Program-made: the position numbers and the translations under genes
The notes under the pieces: model-generated
The model's input: the letters and a program-made list of their open reading frames with translations, nothing else
The model's database searches: none
Told to the model about the DNA's origin: nothing
In this document: in pieces, positions 8,060-16,244 of the stretch
Layout: each line of letters starts with the position of its first letter
Numbering within the stretch: the first letter of the stretch is position 1
Origin: Clostridium sp. DSM 17811
GTDB lineage: Bacteria > Bacillota > Clostridia > Clostridiales > Clostridiaceae
Length of the DNA: 48,147 nt
Reading direction: 5' to 3'
Assembly: GCF_018861905.1 (NCBI RefSeq)
Contig: NZ_JAHLDU010000026.1
Coordinates: forward strand, 1-48,147

Positions 8060-9073
8060 ATGAACAATGAGAATAATTTATATCCTGTGAAATTTAAGAA
8101 AAGATATGGGTACATAAATAGGGAAGGTAATGTAATTATAGAAAATAAATTTAATTATGCTCAGGAGTTTGAAGGGGACTTAGCGATAGTGGGTATAGAT
8201 AACAAGTATGGTTTTATAAATAAGGCTGGAGAGTTTGTAATTGAGCCTAAGTATGATGAAGTTATGCCATTTAATGAAGGGCTTGCGGCAATAAAAGTAG
8301 GCCATAAAAACGGGTATATTAATTTAAACGGAAAACTTATAGTTGAACCTAAATATGAGGAAGCTAATTTCTTTATTGAAGGAAGAGCGGCAGTAAAGAG
8401 TGGGTATATGTGGGGATACATAGATAGTGAAGGTACGGAAATAGTGCCACCAAAATATTTAGATGCTAACGATTATAGTGAGGGATTAGCAGCAGTTCAA
8501 ATAGGTGGTAAAATAGCATATATAGATAAGGATGGCAAAGTTATAATAGATGCAATTTATGATTATGCTAATGAATTTTACAGTGGTATAGCATCAGTTT
8601 GTTCTAAGGGAAAGTATGGGTATATAAACAAAAGCGGAGAAATAATTATACCGCTACGATATAATGTTTGCGATCAGTTCAATGAAGGATTGGCAGCAGT
8701 TGAGATAAGAGAAAAATACGGATACATAGATAACACAGGAGATATTATTATAAAACCGAAATTTGAGTGGGCGGGTAAATTTTATGAAGGTATAGCTGTA
8801 ATTTGTGAAAATGAAAAATATGGTTGTATTGATAAAAGTGGTAATATTACAATACCAACAAATTTTGAAGATATAGATATTATAAGTGAGGGTTTAATCG
8901 CTGCTCAAATAGGAGATTTGTGGGGTTATATAGATTGTTTAGGTGAAATAATTATAGAACCAATTTTTGAAGAAGCCTATGAATTTACTGAGGGAATTGC
9001 AAGGGTTGAAATAGGTAAAAGGATTGGATATATCAATAAATCGGGAGAATACATTTGGGAATTACAAGCTTAG
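8060..9073 (+). CDS. WG-repeat (KWG) protein
   Basis: The 337-residue product consists almost entirely of WG/KWG-type repeats of ~33-35 residues. Ten copies of the core G-[YF]-I-[ND]-x-x-G are visible, each followed by an I-x-P-x-[YF] strand and a [NS]EGLAA-like turn. Examples are GYINREG at the start, GYIDSEG and GYINKSG at the end. Such repeats probably form a closed beta structure used for protein binding; the role of the family is not known. No signal peptide or membrane helix is present, so the protein is likely cytoplasmic. The ATG at 8060 is preceded by AAAGGAAG. It has an own putative control region and a strong terminator, so it is monocistronic. Repeat divergence is moderate, so this is an old array. 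Confidence 0.85.
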   Translation: MNNENNLYPVKFKKRYGYINREGNVIIENKFNYAQEFEGDLAIVGIDNKYGFINKAGEFVIEPKYDEVMPFNEGLAAIKVGHKNGYINLNGKLIVEPKYEEANFFIEGRAAVKSGYMWGYIDSEGTEIVPPKYLDANDYSEGLAAVQIGGKIAYIDKDGKVIIDAIYDYANEFYSGIASVCSKGKYGYINKSGEIIIPLRYNVCDQFNEGLAAVEIREKYGYIDNTGDIIIKPKFEWAGKFYEGIAVICENEKYGCIDKSGNITIPTNFEDIDIISEGLIAAQIGDLWGYIDCLGEIIIEPIFEEAYEFTEGIARVEIGKRIGYINKSGEYIWELQA

Positions 9074-9090
9074 ATTTTAGATTAATTGGT

Positions 9091-9131
9091 TGCCTCAAAA
9101 TGGAAAGTGATTTCTATTTTGAGGCATTTTT
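9091..9131 (+). terminator. Intrinsic terminator after the WG-repeat gene
   Basis: The 11-bp stem TGCCTCAAAAT (9091-9101)/ATTTTGAGGCA (9116-9126) is followed directly by five Ts. It lies 17 bases after the WG-repeat stop codon. Confidence 0.85.
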
Positions 9132-9199
9132 GTCCGAATATAAAAGTGAATTTTTAGGATACGCTTTTTATATATATTTTCAATAAGAAAATTATTAAC

Positions 9200-10093
9200 T
9201 TAATCTAAATTCTCATGAACGGTTAGAGGGTTTGCATTTAAGAAATCTATAAATACTTTTGAAACAGTGGATAAACAACAATTTTTTCTCCAAACGAGAG
9301 CAATTTTTATAGGAATAGTATTACATAATGGAATTTTTGTTATTTTATCATTATCTTCAACAATTTCTTTTAATAAAAAAGATATACCAACCCCGTTTGT
9401 AATAAGTCCTTTGACGGTTTCTAAGTGGTTGGACGATAAAATAATATTAGGCTGAACATTTTTTTCTCTAAAACGATCTAATACCTTCTCTCTTATGTAG
9501 AAGCCTTCTTTTAGTAGGATAATAGGTTCGCTTTTAATATCTTCAAATGTAATAGTTGACTTTTTTCTTAACGGATGTTCTTTTTTTAAGCAAACTAAGA
9601 GTTCGCTATCTAAAATAGGCAAGGAAGCTAGTAGATCATTACCTGGGTCACCTATAATAAGACCTAAATCCAAGTCTCCATTTTCTATCATTTGTCTTGT
9701 TTCAATAGATCCATATTCTATAATATTTAGTTTGATATTTGGATACAATTGTTTAAATTTAATAAAAACTATAGGAAATATAAAGGTACCGATCATTGGA
9801 GGGATGCCTATTGTAAGTATACCCTTTTTAAGATCCTCGTAATCCTTCATTTCCGTAGTGGCATTGTCTACTAGTTTTAAAATCTCATCTACTCTCTTTA
9901 AAAAAACTTTTCCTTCAACTGTTGGAAAAAGTTGCTTTTTAGATCTGTCAAAGAGTACACAGGACAGCTCTTTTTCTAAATTCTTAATGGAATTGGTAAT
10001 GGATGGTTGGGTTACGTAAAGCTTTTTTGCAGCTTGTGTAATACTATTTAATTGACAAACCATCTGGAAATATTGTAACTGTCTTAATTCCAT
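9200..10093 (-). CDS. LysR-family transcriptional regulator, divergent to the hdr-flx-frd cluster
   Basis: A 297-residue LysR-type regulator. The N-terminal winged helix-turn-helix covers residues 1-60 (MELRQLQYFQMV, then ITQAAKKLYVTQPSITNSI). A linker helix follows, then a periplasmic-binding-protein-like effector domain (LTIGIPPMIGT, GDLDLGLIIGD, GVGISFLLKE). Length and layout are normal for the family. AGGAGG sits 7 bases upstream of the ATG. It is divergently transcribed from the redox cluster, and a 16-bp dyad lies 28 bases upstream of its own start with a second copy near the cluster promoter. This is the classical arrangement for an autoregulated LysR protein that activates the adjacent operon. 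The effector is not visible; a C4-dicarboxylate is a reasonable guess from the neighbours. Confidence 0.9.
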   Translation of the reverse strand: MELRQLQYFQMVCQLNSITQAAKKLYVTQPSITNSIKNLEKELSCVLFDRSKKQLFPTVEGKVFLKRVDEILKLVDNATTEMKDYEDLKKGILTIGIPPMIGTFIFPIVFIKFKQLYPNIKLNIIEYGSIETRQMIENGDLDLGLIIGDPGNDLLASLPILDSELLVCLKKEHPLRKKSTITFEDIKSEPIILLKEGFYIREKVLDRFREKNVQPNIILSSNHLETVKGLITNGVGISFLLKEIVEDNDKITKIPLCNTIPIKIALVWRKNCCLSTVSKVFIDFLNANPLTVHENLD

Positions 10094-10120
10094 AACGCAG
10101 CCTCCTAATTATAGATTTAA

Positions 10121-10183
10121 ACTATGAAACCATAGTTGATTAATGTTTCTAAATTATAATGAAAAACGTTATAATTTTAACAA
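10121..10183 (+). promoter_or_regulatory. Operator plus -10 module 1
   Basis: The 16-bp dyad ACTATGAAACCATAGT (10121-10136) is followed 31 bases later by GTTATAATTTTAACAA (10168-10183), which contains a perfect TATAAT at 10170-10175. No good -35 hexamer is present, consistent with an activator-dependent promoter. The dyad is also well placed to control the divergent lysR gene. The same arrangement recurs 202 bp downstream. Confidence 0.6.
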
Positions 10184-10322
10184 AAATTAAATTAAATTAT
10201 ACAATATATAAAAATATAAAAAAATACTTATTTGTTGATAAATGTAGATATACCAATAAAATTAAGAAAAGAAATACTTTGTTATAGTAAATTTATAAGA
10301 TGTTTCTTTATGATAGGCAAAT

Positions 10323-10385
10323 ACTATTATATCATAGTTTAATGGTATTTTAAATTTAGAATAAGACATGTTATAATTTTAACAA
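10323..10385 (+). promoter_or_regulatory. Operator plus -10 module 2, probable main cluster promoter
   Basis: ACTATTATATCATAGT (10323-10338) shares the ACTAT-N6-ATAGT dyad with module 1, and the identical 16-mer GTTATAATTTTAACAA follows at 10370-10385 with the same spacing. TATAAT lies at 10372-10377 without a recognisable -35. Transcription would start near 10384, giving a ~140-base leader that begins with a small hairpin (GAAGTT 10386-10391/AACTTC 10398-10403). Confidence 0.6.
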
Positions 10386-10481
10386 GAAGTTAAGTGAAAC
10401 TTCATCATTTTTAAGAGATAAACGTTAACAGATAATATAAACATTTTTTATTAACTAGTATTAAAACATTAATAAATTGAA

Positions 10482-10527
10482 GGGAGGTGCAAATCTAGAC
10501 TTATACATTTGTTTAAAAGTCTAGATG
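10482..10527 (+). promoter_or_regulatory. Hairpin between Shine-Dalgarno and start codon of hdrB
   Basis: GGGAGGTG (10482-10489) is a near-perfect ribosome binding site but lies about 36 bases before the ATG at 10525. In between, TCTAGACTT (10494-10502) pairs perfectly with AAGTCTAGA (10517-10525) around a 14-base loop. Folding this 9-bp hairpin removes the intervening bases and brings the site to normal distance. An in-frame TAG at 10522-10524 excludes any start further upstream. Confidence 0.6.
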
Positions 10528-11322
10528 AAAAATATGAAGTATAGTTATTATCCAGGTTGTACGTTAAAGACGAAAGCTCAGAAATTAGAAAAGTATGCAC
10601 TAGATTCTGCAAAAGTCTTGGGGTTTGAGCTAGAAGAGCAAAAAGAGTGGCAATGTTGTGGTGCGGTATATCCAATGGCCACTGATGAAATAGCTACTAA
10701 ATTATCAGCTGTGCGGAGCCTAGCAGCAGCAAGGGATAAAGGTGAAAAGCTAGTCACTTTATGTGCAGCATGTCATCATGTGATTAAAAGAGTAAATGAA
10801 GATATGAAAAGCAAAGAGGATATAAAATCCAAGGTTAACAATTATTTAGACTTGCCAAAAGAATACGAGGGTGAGACACAAGTTCTTCACTATCTAGAAG
10901 TGCTTAGAGATGAAATAGGATTTGATGAACTGGCTAAAAAAGTTACGAATCCTCTTACTAATCGTAAAATTGGTGCATATTATGGTTGTTTGCTCCTTCG
11001 TCCAAGTAGTACCATGAATTTTGATGATCCAGAAAATCCTTCTATTATAGAAGATTTTATAACGGCAATAGGAGCTATTCCAGTTATATATCCATATAGA
11101 ACGGAGTGTTGTGGAGGGTACCTTTGTTTAGAACAGAAGGATCTTGTAAACAAAATGACAGATAATATAATACAATCCGCTGTAAAAAATGGTGCAGAAG
11201 AAATTGTTACTGCATGCCCCCTTTGTAAGTATAACCTAGAAATTAGTAATGATGGGGCAAAAGATAAACTATCTATTACCTATTTCACAGAACTTTTAGC
11301 AGAAGCTTTAGGTGTTAAATAA
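10525..11322 (+). CDS. hdrB: HdrB-like heterodisulfide reductase subunit (two CCG domains)
   Basis: A 265-residue homologue of CoB-CoM heterodisulfide reductase subunit B. It carries both cysteine-rich CCG domains that bind the two non-cubane [4Fe-4S] clusters: C12, C44-C45, C80 and C83 in the first (PGCTL, CCGAV, CAAC), and C155, C195-C196, C231 and C234 in the second (YYGC, CCGG, CPLC). No ligand is missing, so the subunit could still bind or reduce a disulfide, or pass electrons on. It is the first gene of the cluster. Start: ATG 10525, directly behind the hairpin described above; ATG 10534 is an alternative that matches the usual family N-terminus (MKYSYYPGC). The organism's type has no coenzyme M/B, so the physiological acceptor must differ; the downstream fumarate reductase is the candidate. 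Confidence 0.9.
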   Translation: MKNMKYSYYPGCTLKTKAQKLEKYALDSAKVLGFELEEQKEWQCCGAVYPMATDEIATKLSAVRSLAAARDKGEKLVTLCAACHHVIKRVNEDMKSKEDIKSKVNNYLDLPKEYEGETQVLHYLEVLRDEIGFDELAKKVTNPLTNRKIGAYYGCLLLRPSSTMNFDDPENPSIIEDFITAIGAIPVIYPYRTECCGGYLCLEQKDLVNKMTDNIIQSAVKNGAEEIVTACPLCKYNLEISNDGAKDKLSITYFTELLAEALGVK

Positions 11323-11341
11323 GATAGGAGGAGATAGTGTA

Positions 11342-11752
11342 ATGAAAAGAGTGAAAATATATTCAGGCAAAAGATCAAAAGAGTTAGAGCAAATTCTTCA
11401 AATTAGTGGGCAGAGGATACAAGATTGCATCCAGTGTGGAAAATGTTCAGCAAGTTGTCCTGCAAGTGAAGGTATGGATATTCTACCTCATCAGGTCATA
11501 AGATTACTTCAGACAGGAGAACTAGACAAGGTTATAGAGAGTAAAACGATTTGGTCTTGTGCTTCATGTTTTACATGTTCTGAACGTTGTCCTAGGGATA
11601 TAGATATTGCAAACGTTTTAGAGGCAGTGAGACTTATAGTTATTAGGCGTTCAGGAGAAAATAGAATAAAAGCTGAAGACGTTATTAAAAAAATAGATAA
11701 TAAAATGCCCCAACAGGCAATAGTAAGTGCATTTAGAAAATACAATAAATAA
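11342..11752 (+). CDS. hdrC: HdrC-like iron-sulfur subunit
   Basis: A 136-residue HdrC homologue with two classical [4Fe-4S] motifs: C29-x2-C32-x2-C35-x3-C39 (CIQCGKCSASCP) and C73-C76-C79-C83 (CASCFTCSERCP). In Hdr complexes this subunit wires HdrA to HdrB. The start is ATG 11342 with AGGAGG 10 bases upstream; the frame continues up to 11312, but those codons overlap the ribosome binding site. The gap to hdrB is 19 bases and that to hdrA is 48. Length is a little short of methanogen HdrC, with the usual helical tail after the second cluster. It is soluble, with no membrane helix, which excludes the HdrE/HdrD-type membrane system. Confidence 0.9.
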   Translation: MKRVKIYSGKRSKELEQILQISGQRIQDCIQCGKCSASCPASEGMDILPHQVIRLLQTGELDKVIESKTIWSCASCFTCSERCPRDIDIANVLEAVRLIVIRRSGENRIKAEDVIKKIDNKMPQQAIVSAFRKYNK

Positions 11753-11800
11753 TTTTTACATTAAAATAATGATACTGTTATTTTTAAAGGAGGAATCAAA

Positions 11801-13786
11801 TTGCAGAAAATTGGAGTTTTTGTTTGTTGGTGTGGAAGTAATATAGCAGCTACCGTAGACGTTGATAAAGTAATAAAAGAAGCACAAAAAATGCCTGGAG
11901 TTGTATACGCTAAAGACTATCAATATATGTGTTCCGAAGTAGGTCAGAATTTGATCAAAAATGCGATAAAAGATCAAAAATTAGATAGAGTTGTGGTAGC
12001 ATCATGTTCACCTAGAATGCATGAGGCAACATTTAGAAAAGCGGCTAAGGCAGCAGGTCTAAATCCATATTTATTAGAAGTTGCTAATATTCGAGAACAT
12101 TGTTCTTGGATTCATAAGGATAAAGAGATTGGGACGCCTAAAGCTATAGCTCTTGTTAGGGCTGCAGTGGCTAAAGCTACATTAAATAGTGGGCTTACAC
12201 CAGGTCAAATAGATGTAACGAAAAGGGCACTTGTTATTGGTGGAGGAATAGCAGGAATTCAAACTGCTCTTGATATTGCTGAGGCTGGTTATCAAGTTGA
12301 TATCATTGAGAAGTCACCAAGTATTGGTGGTAAGATGTCTCAACTTGATAAAACATTTCCAACACTCGATTGTTCTGCCTGTATTTTGACACCGAAAATG
12401 GTAGATGCCGCATCTCATGAAAATATAACATTATATACATATAGTGAACTTGAGGCAGTTAAGGGCTACGTTGGAAACTTTGAAGCAACCATTAACCAAA
12501 AGGCACGAAGTGTAAATATGGATAAGTGTACTGGTTGTGGTGTCTGTACTGAAAAATGTCCTTCGAAAAAAGCTAAAAGTGAGTTTAATGAAGGATTAAG
12601 AAACAGAGGGGCAATTTATATGCCTTTCGCTCAGGCGGTTCCAAACGTACCGGTTATAGATAGAGAACATTGTATCAAGTTTAAAACAGGAAAATGTGGG
12701 ATTTGTGAAAAAGTATGTACAGCGGGTGCCATTGATTTTGAACAGGTTGATACTAAAATAACAAAACAATATGGTGCTATAGTGGTATCCACAGGTTATG
12801 ATCTTATAAGTTTAGATAAATTTGGAGAATACCAGTATGGTCAGCATCCGGATGTAATAACATCTCTTGAATTTGAGAGATTAACAAATGCTGCAGGTCC
12901 AACAGCAGGTCATTTATTATGCCCATCTGATCAAAGAGTGCCTAAAAAAGTAGTGTTTATACAATGTGTTGGATCAAGGGACAAGACCTTAAGGGGTAAA
13001 CCTTATTGTTCAAAAATCTGTTGTATGTACACAGCAAAACATGCAATGTTACTTAAGGATCATTATCCTGATATGGAAGCCTATGTTTTCTATATTGATG
13101 TTCGTACACCAGGAAAAAACTTTGAAGAGTTCCAGAGAAGAGCTGTTGAAGAATATGGTGTTCATTATATTAAAGGAATGGTTGGTAAAGTTTTTCCAAA
13201 TGGAGAGAATCTTCAAGTTAATGCTATTGATGCTTCGACTGGAGAGACAGTTCAAATTGATGCGGATATAGTAGTGCTCGCTGCGGCAACTAAGGCCAAA
13301 GATGATGCAACTACAATTAAAAGAATATTAGGCATAAGCACAGATACAAATAATTTCTTTACAGAGGCTCATCCAAAACTTCGTCCTGTTGAAACTCATT
13401 CTGCAGGAATATTTCTAGCAGGAGCATGCCAGGGGCCAAAGGATATACCGGAGACAGTAGCACAAGCAAGTGCTGCAGCAGCAAAGGTAATTGGTGTATT
13501 AAGTAAGGATAAATTAGTTAATAATCCTTGTGTTTCAGAAGTAGATGAATCAATTTGTAGTGGATGTCTTGCGTGTACTAAAATATGTCCATATGATGCA
13601 ATTTCATCAAAAACAATTGAAGTTAAAGAGAATGGGAATATCATTACTAAAATAGTTGCAAGTGTAAATGAAGCACTTTGTCAAGGGTGCGGCGGATGTA
13701 CTGTAGCTTGTCGTCCTGGTGCCATTGATCTTAAAGGATTTACTAATAAACAGATTTTAGCGGAGGTGGATGCAATATGTCGATAG
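11801..13786 (+). CDS. hdrA: HdrA-like flavin- and FeS-containing subunit (presumed bifurcating)
   Basis: A 661-residue HdrA homologue of full normal length. In order: an N-terminal domain (CWCG near residues 9-12), the FAD dinucleotide-binding motif GGGIAG (147-152), the HdrA signature TLDCSACILTPKM (188-200), clusters C243-C246-C249-C253 and C291/C299/C302/C306, a thioredoxin-reductase-like body, and a C-terminal ferredoxin domain with C586-C589-C592-C596 and C627-C630-C633-C637. In characterised HdrABC-MvhADG complexes the HdrA FAD is the electron-bifurcation site and its ferredoxin domains lead to ferredoxin; by homology that role is expected here. Start: TTG at 11801 with AAAGGAGG upstream. 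It overlaps flxD by 10 bases, so the two are likely translationally coupled. No Sec/UGA codon is involved. Confidence 0.93.
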   Translation: MQKIGVFVCWCGSNIAATVDVDKVIKEAQKMPGVVYAKDYQYMCSEVGQNLIKNAIKDQKLDRVVVASCSPRMHEATFRKAAKAAGLNPYLLEVANIREHCSWIHKDKEIGTPKAIALVRAAVAKATLNSGLTPGQIDVTKRALVIGGGIAGIQTALDIAEAGYQVDIIEKSPSIGGKMSQLDKTFPTLDCSACILTPKMVDAASHENITLYTYSELEAVKGYVGNFEATINQKARSVNMDKCTGCGVCTEKCPSKKAKSEFNEGLRNRGAIYMPFAQAVPNVPVIDREHCIKFKTGKCGICEKVCTAGAIDFEQVDTKITKQYGAIVVSTGYDLISLDKFGEYQYGQHPDVITSLEFERLTNAAGPTAGHLLCPSDQRVPKKVVFIQCVGSRDKTLRGKPYCSKICCMYTAKHAMLLKDHYPDMEAYVFYIDVRTPGKNFEEFQRRAVEEYGVHYIKGMVGKVFPNGENLQVNAIDASTGETVQIDADIVVLAAATKAKDDATTIKRILGISTDTNNFFTEAHPKLRPVETHSAGIFLAGACQGPKDIPETVAQASAAAAKVIGVLSKDKLVNNPCVSEVDESICSGCLACTKICPYDAISSKTIEVKENGNIITKIVASVNEALCQGCGGCTVACRPGAIDLKGFTNKQILAEVDAICR

Positions 13787-14241
13787 AAGCCGAAAAAATC
13801 GAGGGGATAGATAAAAGTGAATTTGAACCCTTAATTGTAGCTTTTTGTTGTAACTGGTGTAGTTATGCAGGAGCGGATTTAGCGGGGACAAGCAGATTAG
13901 CTTATCCTGCCAATGTTAAAATTATTAGGGTTCCATGCTCATGTAGAGTAAGTGAAAACTTTATACTTCGTGCATTCCAACATGGGGCTGACGGTGTAGT
14001 AATTGCCGGTTGTCATCCAGGGGATTGTCATTATACAAGTGGGAATTATCATACAAGACGTCGTTTTTCAATTTTGACAAATTTGCTTGTATTTATGGGG
14101 ATAGAAAAAGAACGTTTTAGAGTGGATTGGATTTCAGCAGCAGAGGGACAAAAATTTTCAAGCGTTATGAATGACGTATTAGAGAAAGTTCATAAACTTG
14201 GCCCTAATAGAAAGTTGAGGGATGAAAGATGGATAAGATAA
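13777..14241 (+). CDS. flxD: MvhD/FlxD-like [2Fe-2S] adaptor subunit
   Basis: A 154-residue protein of the MvhD (hydrogenase iron-sulfur subunit) family, the electron-transfer adaptor that docks an oxidoreductase module to HdrA. The cysteines are C24-C25-C28 (CCNWCSYAGAD), C54/C56 (PCSCR) and C79/C84 (GCHPGDCHY), followed by the conserved GNYHTRRR and the C-terminal WISAAEG. From memory, the family usually has PCSGR; here the glycine is a cysteine (C56). Its place between hdrA and the flx genes agrees with the FlxD role of linking NADH oxidation to HdrA. It overlaps hdrA (10 bases) and flxC (13 bases). The start ATG at 13777 has GGAGGTGGA upstream inside the hdrA coding sequence. Confidence 0.9.
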   Translation: MSIEAEKIEGIDKSEFEPLIVAFCCNWCSYAGADLAGTSRLAYPANVKIIRVPCSCRVSENFILRAFQHGADGVVIAGCHPGDCHYTSGNYHTRRRFSILTNLLVFMGIEKERFRVDWISAAEGQKFSSVMNDVLEKVHKLGPNRKLRDERWIR

Positions 14242-15212
14242 CACAAAAAATAAGAGAAACTGCAAAATTAGCCCTAGAAAATGGGGAAGTAGAAAAGATT
14301 ATAGGCTGGGAAAAGGGAGATACATTTGATGATTCTTATCCCGTGTTTATTACAGATGTCGATAAAGTAGATTCTTTAGTATGGGATTGTTTCTGCGTTA
14401 ATAACCTAAGTAAATACTTGCTTAAGGAATTAAAAGATAATAAAAAAGTAGGTATATTTTTAAAAGGATGCGATTCCCTTGGATTTAACCAACTTATAAA
14501 TGATAACAGAGTAGATCGAAGCAAGGTTGTTGTTTATGGAATAGGTTGCCCCGGTATGATTGATCCAGAAAAAGTAAAAAAAGAAGGATTAGATAAAGGC
14601 CTTTTAAGTGTTAAAAGATCTGGGGATGAAATCATATTTGTAAGAAATGATGGTGAAAAGAAGGTTACCTCAAATGAATTTGAATATGATAAATGCATTA
14701 GATGTAGACGGCTTAACCCTGTAGTGTATGATCAGATGATGTCTGATACGGTAACTAGAGAAGTAGATCCACTAGAACGATTTAAAGAAGTGGAAAAACT
14801 TGAAGCTCTAACTGATGAAGAAAAATCTGATTTTTGGTCTGCTCAATTTTCAAAATGCATAAGGTGTAATGCTTGTCGTAATATATGTCCTGCATGTAGT
14901 TGCGTAAAATGTATTTTTGATAACGATAAGGCAGAGGTATCAGGTAAAGCAAATGTAGAAAGTGAAGAGCAGTTTTATCATATTATTAGGGCTTATCACG
15001 TTGGCGGTCGTTGCGTGGACTGTGGAGAATGTAGCAGAGTATGTCCAGCAAATATACCACTTTACCTATTAAATAGTAAAATAATGAAAGACATAAATGA
15101 ACTTTATGGTGAATATGATGCGGGAGTAGATCCAACTAAACAAGCCCCAATCGGAATGTTTAAACTGGATGATAGTGATTCATTTACATCACACGGAGGT
15201 GGGAAAAAATGA
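14229..15212 (+). CDS. flxC: FlxC-like iron-sulfur subunit
   Basis: A 327-residue iron-sulfur protein. The N-terminal half resembles the FrhB/FdhB fold (FLKGCDSLGFNQL near 78-89, YGIGCPGMID near 103-112). It contains extra cysteine pairs C54/C56 and C156/C159. The C-terminal half has C210-C213-C216-C220, immediately followed by C223/C225/C228, and then C262-C265-C268-C272, so two or three [4Fe-4S] clusters are likely. In the known flxABCD-hdrABC clusters this is the third Flx subunit, relaying electrons between FlxB and FlxD. The ATG at 14229 lies inside flxD (13-base overlap) with GAGGGATGA upstream. It is soluble. The assignment rests on gene order plus cysteine pattern; the exact route of electrons through it is not known. 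Confidence 0.8.
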   Translation: MDKITQKIRETAKLALENGEVEKIIGWEKGDTFDDSYPVFITDVDKVDSLVWDCFCVNNLSKYLLKELKDNKKVGIFLKGCDSLGFNQLINDNRVDRSKVVVYGIGCPGMIDPEKVKKEGLDKGLLSVKRSGDEIIFVRNDGEKKVTSNEFEYDKCIRCRRLNPVVYDQMMSDTVTREVDPLERFKEVEKLEALTDEEKSDFWSAQFSKCIRCNACRNICPACSCVKCIFDNDKAEVSGKANVESEEQFYHIIRAYHVGGRCVDCGECSRVCPANIPLYLLNSKIMKDINELYGEYDAGVDPTKQAPIGMFKLDDSDSFTSHGGGKK

Positions 15213-16243
15213 TGAAGAAAATATTAAAAAATAAGTTTTCGGATCTTTTTAGTAAAATTGATGAATCTTATGAACTGTTTTTGCCTATTGAAGTGGATGG
15301 GAAAGTTAACTTTGATATGTGGAAACAAGGAGATATGGTGAATGTAGAAAAACTGAAAACTAATATTTCACCAAAAAGCTTTATTTTCCCACAAAGTGAA
15401 ACTTACTTAAAGTTTAAAAGGGATGGAAAGAAACTTGAACTGGACAATGTAGGAGGAAAAAAAGAGGAGTATGTATTATTTGGAGTCAGGCATTGCGATG
15501 CAAGGAGCTTTAAGCTACTTGACAATGTATTTCTCAGTGATCCTGTAGATGCTTTATATGAGGAAAGGCGAGAAAAAGGAACTATAGTTTCAATGGCCTG
15601 TTTTAATCCTGCGGAAACTTGCTTTTGTAGTTCATTTGGGATTGAGCCACAAACAGCTTCGAAGGAAGTTGATGTTAACACATGGGATATTGGGGATAGC
15701 ATACTTTGGGATCCACAAACTCAAAAGGGTGAAAACTTAACAAAGCAATTAAAGGATATTTTAGAAGATGTTACTGAGCAGGATAAAAGTGAATTAAATG
15801 CATTACAAGAGGCTACAAATGATAAGTTAAAAGAGCTTCCTTTAGCAAACCTAGACCCTAAAAAAATAAAAGGTGAGCTTAATGAGTTATTTGAATCTGA
15901 AATTTGGGGAGAACTTAGTCAGCGGTGCTTAGGATGTGGTTCATGTACTTATGTATGTCCTACTTGTCATTGTTATGATGTTTCTGATTTTAAAGGGGAT
16001 ACATCTGGAGAAAGATTCCGTTGCTGGGATTCATGTATGTTCTCGGATTTTACTCTTATGGCACATGGGAATATCAGAAAAACGCAAAAGGAAAGATTCA
16101 GGCAGCGTTTCATGCATAAGCTTGTTTATTATCCCAATAATAATGAGGGTGTATATGCTTGCGTTGGATGTGGAAGGTGCGTTGAAAAATGTCCAGTTCA
16201 CTTGGATATTGTTAAAGTAATTAAAAAGTTGGGTGGTGAATAA
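15209..16243 (+). CDS. flxB: FlxB-like (AsrA-type) dicluster iron-sulfur subunit
   Basis: A 344-residue protein related to the anaerobic sulfite reductase A subunit/FlxB, which carries electrons from the NAD(P)H-oxidising subunit onwards. The N-terminal ~230 residues form the AsrA-like domain with GVRHCDARS (92-100) and CFNPAETCFCSSFG (131-144), a cysteine-rich segment. The C-terminal part holds two [4Fe-4S] motifs, C240-C243-C246-C250 and C318-C321-C324-C328, with CPTCHCYD just after the first. The start is ATG 15209 (or the adjacent ATG 15212), overlapping the flxC stop by 4 bases, with GGAGGTG upstream: tight coupling. No sulfite reductase catalytic subunit (AsrC) is present nearby, which argues against an Asr complex. 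Confidence 0.85.
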   Translation: MMKKILKNKFSDLFSKIDESYELFLPIEVDGKVNFDMWKQGDMVNVEKLKTNISPKSFIFPQSETYLKFKRDGKKLELDNVGGKKEEYVLFGVRHCDARSFKLLDNVFLSDPVDALYEERREKGTIVSMACFNPAETCFCSSFGIEPQTASKEVDVNTWDIGDSILWDPQTQKGENLTKQLKDILEDVTEQDKSELNALQEATNDKLKELPLANLDPKKIKGELNELFESEIWGELSQRCLGCGSCTYVCPTCHCYDVSDFKGDTSGERFRCWDSCMFSDFTLMAHGNIRKTQKERFRQRFMHKLVYYPNNNEGVYACVGCGRCVEKCPVHLDIVKVIKKLGGE

Positions 16244-16244
16244 A

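Noticed and set aside
10509-10544. Possible 11-codon leader peptide starting at a TTG in the hdrB leader hairpin
   Set aside because: The Shine-Dalgarno is about 20 bases away, the start is TTG, and no regulatory codon run is present.
10525-14241. MetF/MetV-linked Hdr-MvhD complex of acetogens
   Set aside because: The hdrCBA-mvhD part is similar, but metF and metV are absent, and NADH-oxidising flx genes and fumarate reductase follow instead.
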